Assembly: GCA_049609225.1 (NCBI GenBank)
Contig: JBMYYH010000002.1
Location: 8,154-72,153, forward strand
Source of the DNA: GCA-2746235 sp049609225
Lineage (GTDB): Bacteria > Planctomycetota > UBA1135
Length of the DNA: 64,000 nucleotides
Direction of reading: 5' to 3'
Part shown: one piece after another, positions 16,373 through 25,426 of the stretch
Layout: every line of letters begins with the position of its first letter
Numbering within the stretch: the stretch's first letter is position 1
The notes under the pieces: generated by a model
The model's database searches: none
Told to the model about the DNA's origin: nothing
The model's input: the letters and a program-made list of their open reading frames with translations, nothing else
Program-made: the position numbers and the translations under genes

Positions 16373-18370
16373 CTAGTCGGAGGTCACGAACTGGAGGTTG
16401 TTCAGCAGGGCTTCAATCTCGGGGCCAGCCACTTCCCAGTCGGATTCGCGAGTCATGATCGAGAAGACGAGCACATCTTCAGGCATGCGGAAGTAAGCCG
16501 TGAAGGAAACGATGCGCAGAGGATCGCCATCGACCTCGGCTCCGGGCAGGTTGGCGTAAAAGGTTTCGGTACCAAAGGCGATGCCACCGAAGTCGCCGGA
16601 CATGAAGGTAGCTTCGGAGGCTTCTTCGTAGTTTTGGACCACCGCGGCCTGAATGTTCTTCATGTAGGCCTCAGTGACGGTCTCGCCATCAGCGATGGCC
16701 GCTCGGGAAGCGCCCAGCACGATCTCCGGATCTTGGTAGACCAACTGAAACTCGATGCCTTCGGCTAAGTGCTCAGTCTCTAACCACTTGCTTGAGGCCT
16801 CCAACACATATCCAAGATGACTGCGGTCATAGGTGATCACGGTCTTCGCTTCCGGGAACTGCATATCCTGCAGCAAAGCTTCCGCCAGGGGTCCGAACTG
16901 TTCCCAGGATTCAACCACGGCCTGCATGTTGATGTGCAGCAGGCGGTCGCCGAGGTTTAAGAAGACCTGGCGAATGTGCAACTCTTGCTCTTGTCCTTCC
17001 GGGAATCCAGTGCGCGGACCGTAGATTTCTGAATAGCCGAAGGGCACGTCAAACATTTGGCCTACCCCACTGCCAAGATCATGCGGCTCCACGTATTCCT
17101 CCAGGTTGGAGCTGTGCATAAAGTCGGTGAAGGCTTCGAACTGTTCCACAGTCATGGTGGTTTCGACCACACTGAAGTCGATCAAGGCATCGACGCCGGT
17201 GTACTCCAAGCGCAAGTCCACGCCTTCGGGAGCGTCGAGCAGGGTGGTCCAAGGCCGTTCGGCGTAGACCTGATAGCCCAAAATCGAGCGATCGACCAAG
17301 AGCGACATGGGGTATTCCCCAAACTCCAAATGCAACATAGCCTCCTCGAGAATGGGCGTGAATAATCCCACACCGGATTCCGGCACCAGGAAGTTAAGCA
17401 TATGCAAATGCTCACCCACTGCGCTTAAGTACACGATGCCGCGCTTCTCGGTGCTTCCGAATCGATAGGCCACGCGGACGTCGGCGCGCCCATCCCATTC
17501 ACCGCGTTCTTGGGCGAGGATTTCAGCGGTGTCGTCGCCGCCCAAGATGCCCACCAAGACGGCGCTGATGGTGCTGTCTTCGATGGCGAAGTCCTTCGGC
17601 CAGGGCAAGGAGACAACGGTAGCTTCTGCATCCATCCACGGCAGGATGTAGACCATTTCATCACGCGTTTCGTCGTGCATCCAGCCAGCACTGGAAAGCA
17701 TGCGCATGCCATGCGAGGCGTGGGTGAAGGCGACAGGTGGTTTCCCCTCAAGCTCACCCATGACGGACCAGCGATCGAGTGCGGGGTTTAGGTAGTCTTT
17801 GGTGGCGTCGTAGAGTTCACGCGTTTTGACCGGGATACTTTCAATGCGTGCGAGCTCCTCTTGCGCATTTTCAAGATTGCGCAGATTGAGCGCGCGGTCT
17901 TCTTCGTCGAGGTTTGGATCCTCAAGGCGTTGTTGGTGATTGTCGATTGACCATGCTGCGCGTTGAAGCGTGTCGTCATAAGGGTCGGCATAAAGGAATA
18001 GCAGGTAGACCTTTGACAGGGTGGTCATAAAGGGCAGTGGGTCGCGCCCGACCTGTTCCCAAAAAGGAAGCTCACGGATGCCTTCCAGCATGGGTGTGGT
18101 GTCGAAAATGCCATTCCAGGTAAACTGATTGGCGCGTGCCCAAGCCTCAAGGGCGTCGATGGTGGCGAGGAAGTCAGCGACTTCTGCGAAGGTCAATTCA
18201 TAAGGGAATAGGCCTTCAATGGCCGCATCAAGATTTGCCGCAGCAGCGACCACTTCCTGGCCGGGGACTGGTTCCGATTCTTGTGCGAAGCTTGGCGTGC
18301 TGAAGCCAAGCAGCAGGAGGCATGCGGTTGCGAGGCTGGCCCATGGGAATAACCGAGGGAGGAAAAGCAT
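16373..18370 (-). CDS. Secreted protein with three PsbP/DUF1795-like repeats
   Basis: The 665-residue protein has a clear signal peptide (cleavage near STPSFAQ, residue 30), then an alpha-helical region (about 35-190). The rest shows what I read as three divergent copies of an alpha/beta module at about 230-345, 355-505 and 510-662. Each ends in a helix such as GPLAEALLQDMQF or GPEIEALLNNLQF, and two begin with a YDRS/VDRS-LGY strand. The ending resembles PsbP/LpqN/DUF1795-type domains. I know no characterised homologue. It is a single gene upstream of copA on the same strand, with 81 bases between the copA stop and its start. Confidence 0.75.
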   Translation of the reverse strand: MLFLPRLFPWASLATACLLLLGFSTPSFAQESEPVPGQEVVAAAANLDAAIEGLFPYELTFAEVADFLATIDALEAWARANQFTWNGIFDTTPMLEGIRELPFWEQVGRDPLPFMTTLSKVYLLFLYADPYDDTLQRAAWSIDNHQQRLEDPNLDEEDRALNLRNLENAQEELARIESIPVKTRELYDATKDYLNPALDRWSVMGELEGKPPVAFTHASHGMRMLSSAGWMHDETRDEMVYILPWMDAEATVVSLPWPKDFAIEDSTISAVLVGILGGDDTAEILAQERGEWDGRADVRVAYRFGSTEKRGIVYLSAVGEHLHMLNFLVPESGVGLFTPILEEAMLHLEFGEYPMSLLVDRSILGYQVYAERPWTTLLDAPEGVDLRLEYTGVDALIDFSVVETTMTVEQFEAFTDFMHSSNLEEYVEPHDLGSGVGQMFDVPFGYSEIYGPRTGFPEGQEQELHIRQVFLNLGDRLLHINMQAVVESWEQFGPLAEALLQDMQFPEAKTVITYDRSHLGYVLEASSKWLETEHLAEGIEFQLVYQDPEIVLGASRAAIADGETVTEAYMKNIQAAVVQNYEEASEATFMSGDFGGIAFGTETFYANLPGAEVDGDPLRIVSFTAYFRMPEDVLVFSIMTRESDWEVAGPEIEALLNNLQFVTSD

Positions 18371-18451
18371 GACGGGAATTCTATCCCGCCATGGCTTAAG
18401 CGCGGAGACGTCTTTCTTCGACGGCCGGGCGAGGAGAAAGAACCCTTATTT

Positions 18452-20893
18452 TTACCGGTGTTTCTTTAACCGCAAGCTGTTGCCCAGCACGAAAAGGCTA
18501 GAAAGTGCCATCGCACCAGCTCCAAGGTCCGGTGAAAGCAGGATGCCGTAGCGTGGGAAGAGGACGCCCGCTGCAATCGGGATTAGGGCCGTGTTGTAGC
18601 CGAAAGCCCAAAACAGGTTCTGCTTGATGTTGCGCATTGTGGCCTTGGACAGGCTAATGGCATAGGGGACACCCTCCAGGCTGCCAGACATAAGCACCAC
18701 ATCCGCGGCTTCGATCGCGATGTCGGTGCCTGTACCAATGGCGATGCCCACCTCGGCTTCAGCGAGGGCAGGCGCATCGTTGATGCCGTCACCGATGTAG
18801 GCGACGGGGCCGGATTCCAGACGCAGCTCCTTGAGAGCTTCCACCTTCTGGCCAGGTAATACTTCGGCGACGACATGGTCGATACCTAGATTCGATGCGA
18901 TCGCCTCCGCGGTGCGGCGGTTGTCGCCCGTAATCATCGCGACGTGGAGCCCGAGGTCGTGCAAGCGTGCGATTGCCCTTGGGGTGGATTCCTTGATCGG
19001 ATCTGAGACGGCAAGGATGGCAGCGATCCTGCCTCCGATAGAGACATAAAGGGGAGTCTTGCCTTGTTCGCCGAGTGCGACCGCGTGATCCGCAAAGGCC
19101 TGGGGATCGGCGCCCAGCTGTACCATGAAACGGTCGGCACCGATGGCAACTTGCTCCGTCTCGACGGTAGCCGAGACCCCGAGACCGGTGAATGATCGGA
19201 AATCCTCCATGGGAGGAACTGAGATTTCTTCCTCAGCAGCAGCGGCCACAAGAGCGCGTGCAATCGGATGTTCAGAATGAGATTCGACCGCCGCGACCCT
19301 GGAAAGGATGTGGTCCCGTTCGCTTTCGGCTGCTGGGATGAGATCGGTCAAGGCCGGACGCCCCTGAGTCAAGGTGCCAGTCTTGTCGACTGCGACAACC
19401 ATGGTCTCCTGGAGCGACTGTAGGGCTTCCCCTTTTCGGAACAACACACCCATCTCTGCTCCACGTCCCGTGCCGACCATGATGGAGGTCGGGGTGGCGA
19501 GTCCCATGGCACACGGGCAGGCGACGATTAGCACTGCGACCGCATTGACCAAAGCGTAGGTTAGGCTAGGGGCGGGACCAAGGAGTAGCCAAGCCACGAA
19601 TGTTAAGGCAGCAGAAAGGACCACTGCGGGGACAAACCGCATCGTCACCCTATCAACCAAGGCTTGGATTGGAAGTTTGGCTCCCTGGGCGTCCTCCACC
19701 ATGCGGATGATCTGCGCCAATACGGTCCCACTGCCCACCGCGGTGGCCCGCATCGTGAAGCTACCTTCCTGGTTCACGGTGCCACCGATGACGGGCATCT
19801 CTTGCGTCTTCCGCACCGGAATCGGCTCTCCAGTCACCATCGACTCGTCTACGAAACTCTCCCCCTCGAGCACGACCCCATCGACTGGAATGCGTGCCCC
19901 TGGACGCACTAGGAGTTTGGCACCTTGTTCTACTTCCTCGATTGGGACTTCGCGAATGGCATCACCTTGTTTGAGGTGGGCGGTTTTCGGCTGAATCTCG
20001 ACCAGCCTCCGAATCGCTTGCGAGGTGCGTCCTTTCGCCTTGGCCTCAAGGAAACGGCCAAGCAGGATGAGTGTCACGATGACGGCAGCCGCCTCGAAAT
20101 AGACGAAGACGGTTCCTTGCGGCAGCAGCTGCGGTGCGATTGTCGCGACGGCAGAGTAGCCATAGGCCGCGGTGGTGCCGAGGGCGACTAAGGAATTCAT
20201 GTCCGGCGCCAGGCGGCGCAATGCTGGCACACCCTTTGTGAAAAATTCCCTCCCAGGCCAAGCCAGGATTAATGTGGTTAAGGCCATCTGCACGAACCAT
20301 TGATTGCGCATGCCGATCTGCTCAGCGAGGAAATCATGGAATGCAGGAATCAGGTGCGCACCCATATCCAGGATGAACACAGGCAAGGTCAAAACCGCAG
20401 CTACAAAAAGATTTCTGGCGTCTGAAAAGGCCTCAGCTTGCTGGGGACCCTCAGCCTGCAAGCCATGAACGGCCGACTCGTGGGAGCCATGTGCGCTATA
20501 GCCTGTCTTGGCGACCACCTCGATGATTGTCGCAAGGTCGACACCATGCACATGTTCCACCGTGCCTTTGCCAGTGGCCAGGTTCACGCTCGCTTCCACC
20601 ACGCCTTCGACACCCTTGATGGCCGACTCAATCCGCCCGACACAGGATGCACAAGTCATGCCCTCGATCTGCAGGGCAGTCCGTATCGGAATCGCTTCAT
20701 ATCCTGCCTGGTCAATAGCCTGGAGGGCTTCCGTGGCAGAGAATGGACCATCCACTTGGATCACGGCACTCGCGGTTGCCAAATGAACTTGTGCTCCCTT
20801 CACACCCGAGACTCCGAGCAATGCCTTTTCGATATGCGCGACGCAGGAAGCGCAGGACATGGACTGGACGGATAGACGGTATTCCTTTTGCAT
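18452..20893 (-). CDS. copA: Copper-translocating P1B-type ATPase
   Basis: The 813-residue protein exports Cu(I) from the cytoplasm. Two N-terminal heavy-metal-associated domains carry CASC at 14-17 and 81-84. Eight predicted helices follow, including the transmembrane VACPCAMGLATPTS (CPC metal site). The actuator motif is SMVTGEPIPV, the phosphorylation site DKTGTLT, the HP motif SEHPIARAL and the hinge GDGINDAPAL. It is last in the copper island, 76 bases after the metal-binding protein gene, with a strong hairpin in that gap. AAGGAG lies at a good distance before ATG 20893. The CPC motif and HMA pair indicate copper/silver rather than zinc. Confidence 0.96.
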   Translation of the reverse strand: MQKEYRLSVQSMSCASCVAHIEKALLGVSGVKGAQVHLATASAVIQVDGPFSATEALQAIDQAGYEAIPIRTALQIEGMTCASCVGRIESAIKGVEGVVEASVNLATGKGTVEHVHGVDLATIIEVVAKTGYSAHGSHESAVHGLQAEGPQQAEAFSDARNLFVAAVLTLPVFILDMGAHLIPAFHDFLAEQIGMRNQWFVQMALTTLILAWPGREFFTKGVPALRRLAPDMNSLVALGTTAAYGYSAVATIAPQLLPQGTVFVYFEAAAVIVTLILLGRFLEAKAKGRTSQAIRRLVEIQPKTAHLKQGDAIREVPIEEVEQGAKLLVRPGARIPVDGVVLEGESFVDESMVTGEPIPVRKTQEMPVIGGTVNQEGSFTMRATAVGSGTVLAQIIRMVEDAQGAKLPIQALVDRVTMRFVPAVVLSAALTFVAWLLLGPAPSLTYALVNAVAVLIVACPCAMGLATPTSIMVGTGRGAEMGVLFRKGEALQSLQETMVVAVDKTGTLTQGRPALTDLIPAAESERDHILSRVAAVESHSEHPIARALVAAAAEEEISVPPMEDFRSFTGLGVSATVETEQVAIGADRFMVQLGADPQAFADHAVALGEQGKTPLYVSIGGRIAAILAVSDPIKESTPRAIARLHDLGLHVAMITGDNRRTAEAIASNLGIDHVVAEVLPGQKVEALKELRLESGPVAYIGDGINDAPALAEAEVGIAIGTGTDIAIEAADVVLMSGSLEGVPYAISLSKATMRNIKQNLFWAFGYNTALIPIAAGVLFPRYGILLSPDLGAGAMALSSLFVLGNSLRLKKHR

Positions 20894-20926
20894 GACGGAT
20901 TTCTCCTTCGGGTCCCCCTCTTAGAG

Positions 20927-20958
20927 TCGCAGTTGCCGCTTTGGGGCGACAACTGCGA
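20927..20958. promoter_or_regulatory. Strong inverted repeat between the metal-binding gene and copA
   Basis: Arms TCGCAGTTG (20927-20935) and CAACTGCGA (20950-20958) are perfectly complementary. Four further inner pairs (one T-G) extend the stem to 13 bp with a 6-base loop CCCAAA on the minus strand. No T tract follows, and the copA ribosome-binding site lies just downstream. It may be an intra-operon attenuator, an mRNA-processing hairpin or an operator that sets copA level relative to the cus genes. Confidence 0.6.
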
Positions 20959-20969
20959 GGTTTAGGGAT

Positions 20970-21818
20970 CTAGTGGTGATCGTGACCACCGCCGGAGGCA
21001 GATACCATTCCCGTGGCCTTGGCCTGCGCGGCGTACCACTTAGGAAGGTACTTCCCGGTGTCACGGACGAACATCACAGCTGCCTTTTCACTGCAGAGGT
21101 AATAGCGTTTGGCACCGAGAGTCACTGGATAGGCCTTGCTCCCGTCCATGCCGGGCATGAGCGGGCAGATCATGGTTGCAGGCTCCAGAACCACTTTAGC
21201 CTCTTCCATCTTTGTGAAGAATGCTGCGGGTTCCGCGAACCACTTTTTTTCGCACCCCGGACAGCACTGCCCGACGGTCATACCCTCGATGACGAAATCC
21301 GCATCAGGGTCAATTTCGCCACCGCGAACTGCACACTTCTCTTGGGCAGTTCGTCCTCCGAGGATGTCGAGATACCTCGCCGGATCGGCGGACACCTTTT
21401 CCAGGTCCTTGGCATCATTGACGTAGATGCGCTTGTTGTAGATCTGGTGGAAGTGCTCCTTCGTCTCAAGCTCTTCCCCGGAGACGGGGTCCATAGTCTG
21501 GAGGTTTTCGAGCAGGATTCCCTGCACGAACATCTCCATCACGACCTGCTCCGGTTTAGCCTTCGCCTTTCGCTTGCACTTCTTGCAGCAGACGTAAATG
21601 CGATGCCCCTCATAGTCGAGGTAGGTCTCACGGTCCTCCAATTCCTCACCCGAAATGGGGCAAGTGGTTTGGGCACCGAATTTGGTCGGCATGACGAGCT
21701 TGGCTTTGTCACCTTTCGCTGGCTTCTGGCCATTTTCGTCGTGACTGCCATGGTCATGTTGTGCTGCTGCGGGCAAGGCCAGCAGGCAGGCGGTCAGGAT
21801 GGTAAGGATGATTCTCAT
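20970..21818 (-). CDS. Periplasmic multi-module YHS/TRASH-like metal-binding protein
   Basis: The 282-residue protein has a signal peptide ending ALPAAAQ, then an His-rich HDHGSHD and a terminal GGGHDHH. Between these I see four tandem units that look like YHS/TRASH metal modules: 51-97 (C at 53, CC.KC at 77-81), 107-152 (same scaffold but without Cys), 160-205 (C at 162, CCPGC at 185-189) and 215-261 (C at 218 and 242). It overlaps cusA by ATGA (4 bases). A copper chaperone or buffer that hands metal to CusBA or CopA is a reasonable inference; no characterised protein with this architecture is known to me. Confidence 0.82.
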   Translation of the reverse strand: MRIILTILTACLLALPAAAQHDHGSHDENGQKPAKGDKAKLVMPTKFGAQTTCPISGEELEDRETYLDYEGHRIYVCCKKCKRKAKAKPEQVVMEMFVQGILLENLQTMDPVSGEELETKEHFHQIYNKRIYVNDAKDLEKVSADPARYLDILGGRTAQEKCAVRGGEIDPDADFVIEGMTVGQCCPGCEKKWFAEPAAFFTKMEEAKVVLEPATMICPLMPGMDGSKAYPVTLGAKRYYLCSEKAAVMFVRDTGKYLPKWYAAQAKATGMVSASGGGHDHH

Positions 21819-24800
21819 GATGATTTCTGGTTAAGAAGACGACGTTCTTCGACGGCGCTGTAGAGGACGGGGACCACGAACATGGTCAACAGGGCGATGC
21901 ACATGCCCCCGAAGCTGGGAATGGCCATCGGCACCATGACGTCGGCGCCGCGGCCAGTGGAGGTGAGCACTGGCAACAACGCCAACATGGTGGTTGCTGT
22001 CGTCATGAGGCAGGGACCGACCCTGCGTTTGCCGGCCTCGAGGACGGCGGCACGGACTTCCTCGCGGTCCTTCGGAGTGCGGTTGCGGAAGGACTGCTGG
22101 AGGTAGGTCCCCATGATCACGCCGTCGTCGGTGGCGATGCCGAACAGGGCGAGGAAGCCGACCCAGACGGCGACCGAGAGATTCAAGGTCTTGACCTGGA
22201 ACAGGTCGCGCATCTCGGAACCGAAGATGGAGAAGTCGAGGAACCACTCCTGGCCGTAGAGCCACAACATCAGGAATCCTCCGGACCAGGCCACGAACAC
22301 GCCGCTGAACACCATCAAGGTCGTGAGGAGCGAGCGGAAGTTCAGCTGGAGGATCACGAGGATGAGCAGCAATGCGACCGGCAAGACGATGGCCAAGGTC
22401 CGCGAAGCACGCACCTGGTTCTCGTAGGTGCCCGCGAAACGGTAGGTGACTCCTTCCGGAAGCATGAGGCTTCCGTCGGCTATCCGCGCATCGAGGATGG
22501 CTTGGGCATTCTCGACCACGTCGACCTCCGCGAGCTGCGGTTCACGGTCGAACGTGACGTAGGCGGTGAGGAAGGTGTCTTCCGTCTTGATGACCTGCGG
22601 CCCGCGTCGATAACCGACGTCCGCCACCTGTGCTAGGGGCACATGCCCGCCTTGGGGCAGAGGCAGCCAGAGGGAGCGGAGGTCATCGGTGTCGCCGCGG
22701 AGCTCATGCGGGTAGCGCAGGCGCAGGTTGAAGCGCTCCCTTCCCTCGACCGACTGTGCGATGACCTTGCCGCCGAATGCGGTCATCAGGTGTTCCTGGA
22801 CCGCGGCGACGGTGAGGCCGTAACGGGCAGCATCCTCCCGTCGGATTTCAACCTCGAGGTAGGGCTTGCCGATGACCCGGTCGGCGAACACCGTAGCCGG
22901 CACCACTCCAGGCATCTCCTTCATCGCACCTTCCAGGATCAAGGCAGCCTCCTCCAGACGCTCGAGATCTGGAGCCGCGACCTTGATGCCCATGGGCGCT
23001 CGCATGCCGCTCTGCAGCATCACCAGCCGTGTCTCGATCGGTTGCAGCTTCGGCGCCGAGGTGACCCCGAGGAGCTTGGCCCGTGAGACAACTTCGTTCC
23101 AGATGTCGTCTGGGCTCTGGATCTCGTCGCGCCACAACCGGACCCGCTCGCCTTCCTCATCCAGTCCGAACTCCGGTTTATAGAGGATGACGTTCTCCAC
23201 CATCGAGATCGGTGCCGGGTCGAGCGCGGTTTCGGCGCGGCCGATCTTGCCGACCGAGGACTCGATTTCAGGGATGGAGGAAATCGCCTGATCCAGCAAT
23301 CCCACCATCTCCACCGCTTGTTGCATCGATGCATGGGGAGGGGTGGTCGGCATGTAGAGGAAACTGCCCTCGTCTAGAGGCGGCATGAATTCCTTTCCGA
23401 AGCCTGGAAGCATCACATGTCCTTCCCTCCAGAATGAGGTGCGATAGACGCTGGTCTTCTCCACGCCTACCTTCGCTAGGCCATTCGGGATGAAGCCAAA
23501 TACTTTGTCGAAGCCGAGCCATGCGCTGGAGCCAAACAGGGCGAGAGCGATCGGGAGGCTCAGGAATAGCAGCTTGTGGCGGAGACACCAGGCGAGGATC
23601 CACGCATAGCAGCGGTGGAACACCCAGAACAAAAGCAACAGGCTGCCAATGAGGAGCGCCACGAAGAGGAAATTGGTGAAATCCCGGTCGACGCCGAGAG
23701 GTTGCCAACGGCCACTGAGGGTCAAGGCCAGGAAGACCGCGGCGCCGAGCACCAATGCGAGGTGGGGGAGGCCCGCCGCCTTGCCGAGTTTCTCACTGAT
23801 CCTGTTGGTGAGGGTTTGCCACGGTGCACCCTTTTCATTGCGGTTGCGGAAAAACATCATCGCAAGCGTGGGGATCATCAAGAGGGCGACCACGATGCTT
23901 GCCACAAGGGTGAAGGTCTTGGTGAAGGCGAGAGGCTTGAACAGCTTGCCTTCCGCGCCGGTCATCACGAACACCGGAAGGAATCCGATGATGGTGGTTA
24001 GGACGGCGGTCATCACCGCACCACCAACCTCGGTAGCGGCCTGGTGCACCGAACGGAACCGGGATTCCCCATCCGGTGCGCTCTGCAATCGCTGCAGGAT
24101 GTTCTCGCTCAGGACGATCCCCATGTCGGCGATAGTTCCGATTGCGATAGCGATGCCGGACAAGGCCACGATGTTGGCCTCAATTTCGAAGACCTTCATC
24201 AGGACAAAGGCACCGAAGACGGTGACGGGCAAGGTCAGCGCGACCAGGAAGGCAGCGCGCATCTTCCACAGCATCAGCAGGATGACGATCATGGTCACTA
24301 GGACCTGAAGCACCAGGGCCTCCTCCAGGGTGCCGAGGGTCTCGTGAATCAGCCCGGTGCGGTCGTAGAAGGGCACGATCGTCACTTGGCTGATTGAGCC
24401 ATCCGCCATTGTCCGGCGTGGCAGACTCGGCGCGATGCGCGTGATCTCCTCCTTGACCCGGTCGAGTACCTCCAGCGGATTGGTGCCGTAACGGACCGTC
24501 ACTACGCCGCCGACAACCTCATGGCCGTCCTTGTCTAGGGCGCCGCGACGAGGCGCTGGCCCGAGCGTCACGTGAGCGACGTCTTGTACCCTCAAGGGGG
24601 TGCCGTCGCGGGCACGGATGGGGGAGGAAGCAATGTCGGCAGGATCGTCGATCCAACCCTTGCCGCGCAGAATGTATTCGACGCGGTTGAACTCAAGTAC
24701 GCCGGCGCCGGTCTCCATGTTGGCGCCACGGACGGCGGCCTGGACTTCCTTGAGGTCGACATTGAAGGCATGCAGGGCGTCGGGATCGACCTCGACCACG

Positions 24801-25417
24801 TATTCCCGTTCGAATCCGCCGATGCTCGCTACTTCGCTGACACCGTCGACGGCAGTCAGGGCATAGCGCACGGTCCAATCCTGGATCGCCCGCAATTCAT
24901 CGAGGTCGAAGCCGCCACTGGCGTTCCCTTCCGCGTCGCGGCCTTCGAGGGTATACCAGAAGACCTGGCCTAAGCCTGTGGAATCTGGGCCGAGCGCGGG
25001 CTGGACATCTCCCGGAAGGGTGCCGGCGGGGAGGCTGTTGAGCTTCTCAAGGATGCGCGAACGCGCCCAATAGAAATCGATGTCCTCATTGAAGATGATG
25101 TAAATCGAACTGAATCCAAAGATGCTGTTCGAGCGGATAGTCTTAACGCCGGGCACGCCGAGCAGGGCGACGGTAAGCGGGTAGGTGACCTGATCCTCCA
25201 CGTCGCGCGGCGAGTTTCCTGGCCAGGCTGTGAAGACGATCTGTTGGTTCTCACCGAGATCGGGGATGGCGTCGGCCGCGACGGGGAAACGGGGCAGACG
25301 GCCTTCGCCTTCGGCACTGCCAAAGGGAGAGACCATCAGGCCGCCGAACACGATACCGACCAGCACCATGCAGGTCAGTAGGCGCTCACGCAGGATTAAG
25401 GCTAGGAAACGTCCCAT
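21815..25417 (-). CDS. cusA: Heavy-metal efflux RND transporter, CusA/CzcA type
   Basis: The 1200-residue inner-membrane pump should drive Cu(I)/Ag(I) out through CusB and CusC using the proton gradient. The N-terminus LALILRERLLTC, the SGIAIAIGTIADMGIVLSEN helix with its proton-relay Asp, MPPLDEGSFLYMPT in the periplasmic cleft and the C-terminal helices are all RND features. It is about 150 residues longer than E. coli CusA; the extra sequence, near the middle (about 535-690), has two or three added hydrophobic segments. ATG 25417 follows AGGA at good spacing; TTG 25423 is also in frame. It overlaps the metal-binding gene by 4 bases and follows cusB by 9. Confidence 0.95.
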   Translation of the reverse strand: MGRFLALILRERLLTCMVLVGIVFGGLMVSPFGSAEGEGRLPRFPVAADAIPDLGENQQIVFTAWPGNSPRDVEDQVTYPLTVALLGVPGVKTIRSNSIFGFSSIYIIFNEDIDFYWARSRILEKLNSLPAGTLPGDVQPALGPDSTGLGQVFWYTLEGRDAEGNASGGFDLDELRAIQDWTVRYALTAVDGVSEVASIGGFEREYVVEVDPDALHAFNVDLKEVQAAVRGANMETGAGVLEFNRVEYILRGKGWIDDPADIASSPIRARDGTPLRVQDVAHVTLGPAPRRGALDKDGHEVVGGVVTVRYGTNPLEVLDRVKEEITRIAPSLPRRTMADGSISQVTIVPFYDRTGLIHETLGTLEEALVLQVLVTMIVILLMLWKMRAAFLVALTLPVTVFGAFVLMKVFEIEANIVALSGIAIAIGTIADMGIVLSENILQRLQSAPDGESRFRSVHQAATEVGGAVMTAVLTTIIGFLPVFVMTGAEGKLFKPLAFTKTFTLVASIVVALLMIPTLAMMFFRNRNEKGAPWQTLTNRISEKLGKAAGLPHLALVLGAAVFLALTLSGRWQPLGVDRDFTNFLFVALLIGSLLLLFWVFHRCYAWILAWCLRHKLLFLSLPIALALFGSSAWLGFDKVFGFIPNGLAKVGVEKTSVYRTSFWREGHVMLPGFGKEFMPPLDEGSFLYMPTTPPHASMQQAVEMVGLLDQAISSIPEIESSVGKIGRAETALDPAPISMVENVILYKPEFGLDEEGERVRLWRDEIQSPDDIWNEVVSRAKLLGVTSAPKLQPIETRLVMLQSGMRAPMGIKVAAPDLERLEEAALILEGAMKEMPGVVPATVFADRVIGKPYLEVEIRREDAARYGLTVAAVQEHLMTAFGGKVIAQSVEGRERFNLRLRYPHELRGDTDDLRSLWLPLPQGGHVPLAQVADVGYRRGPQVIKTEDTFLTAYVTFDREPQLAEVDVVENAQAILDARIADGSLMLPEGVTYRFAGTYENQVRASRTLAIVLPVALLLILVILQLNFRSLLTTLMVFSGVFVAWSGGFLMLWLYGQEWFLDFSIFGSEMRDLFQVKTLNLSVAVWVGFLALFGIATDDGVIMGTYLQQSFRNRTPKDREEVRAAVLEAGKRRVGPCLMTTATTMLALLPVLTSTGRGADVMVPMAIPSFGGMCIALLTMFVVPVLYSAVEERRLLNQKSS

Positions 25418-25426
25418 AGTCAATTC

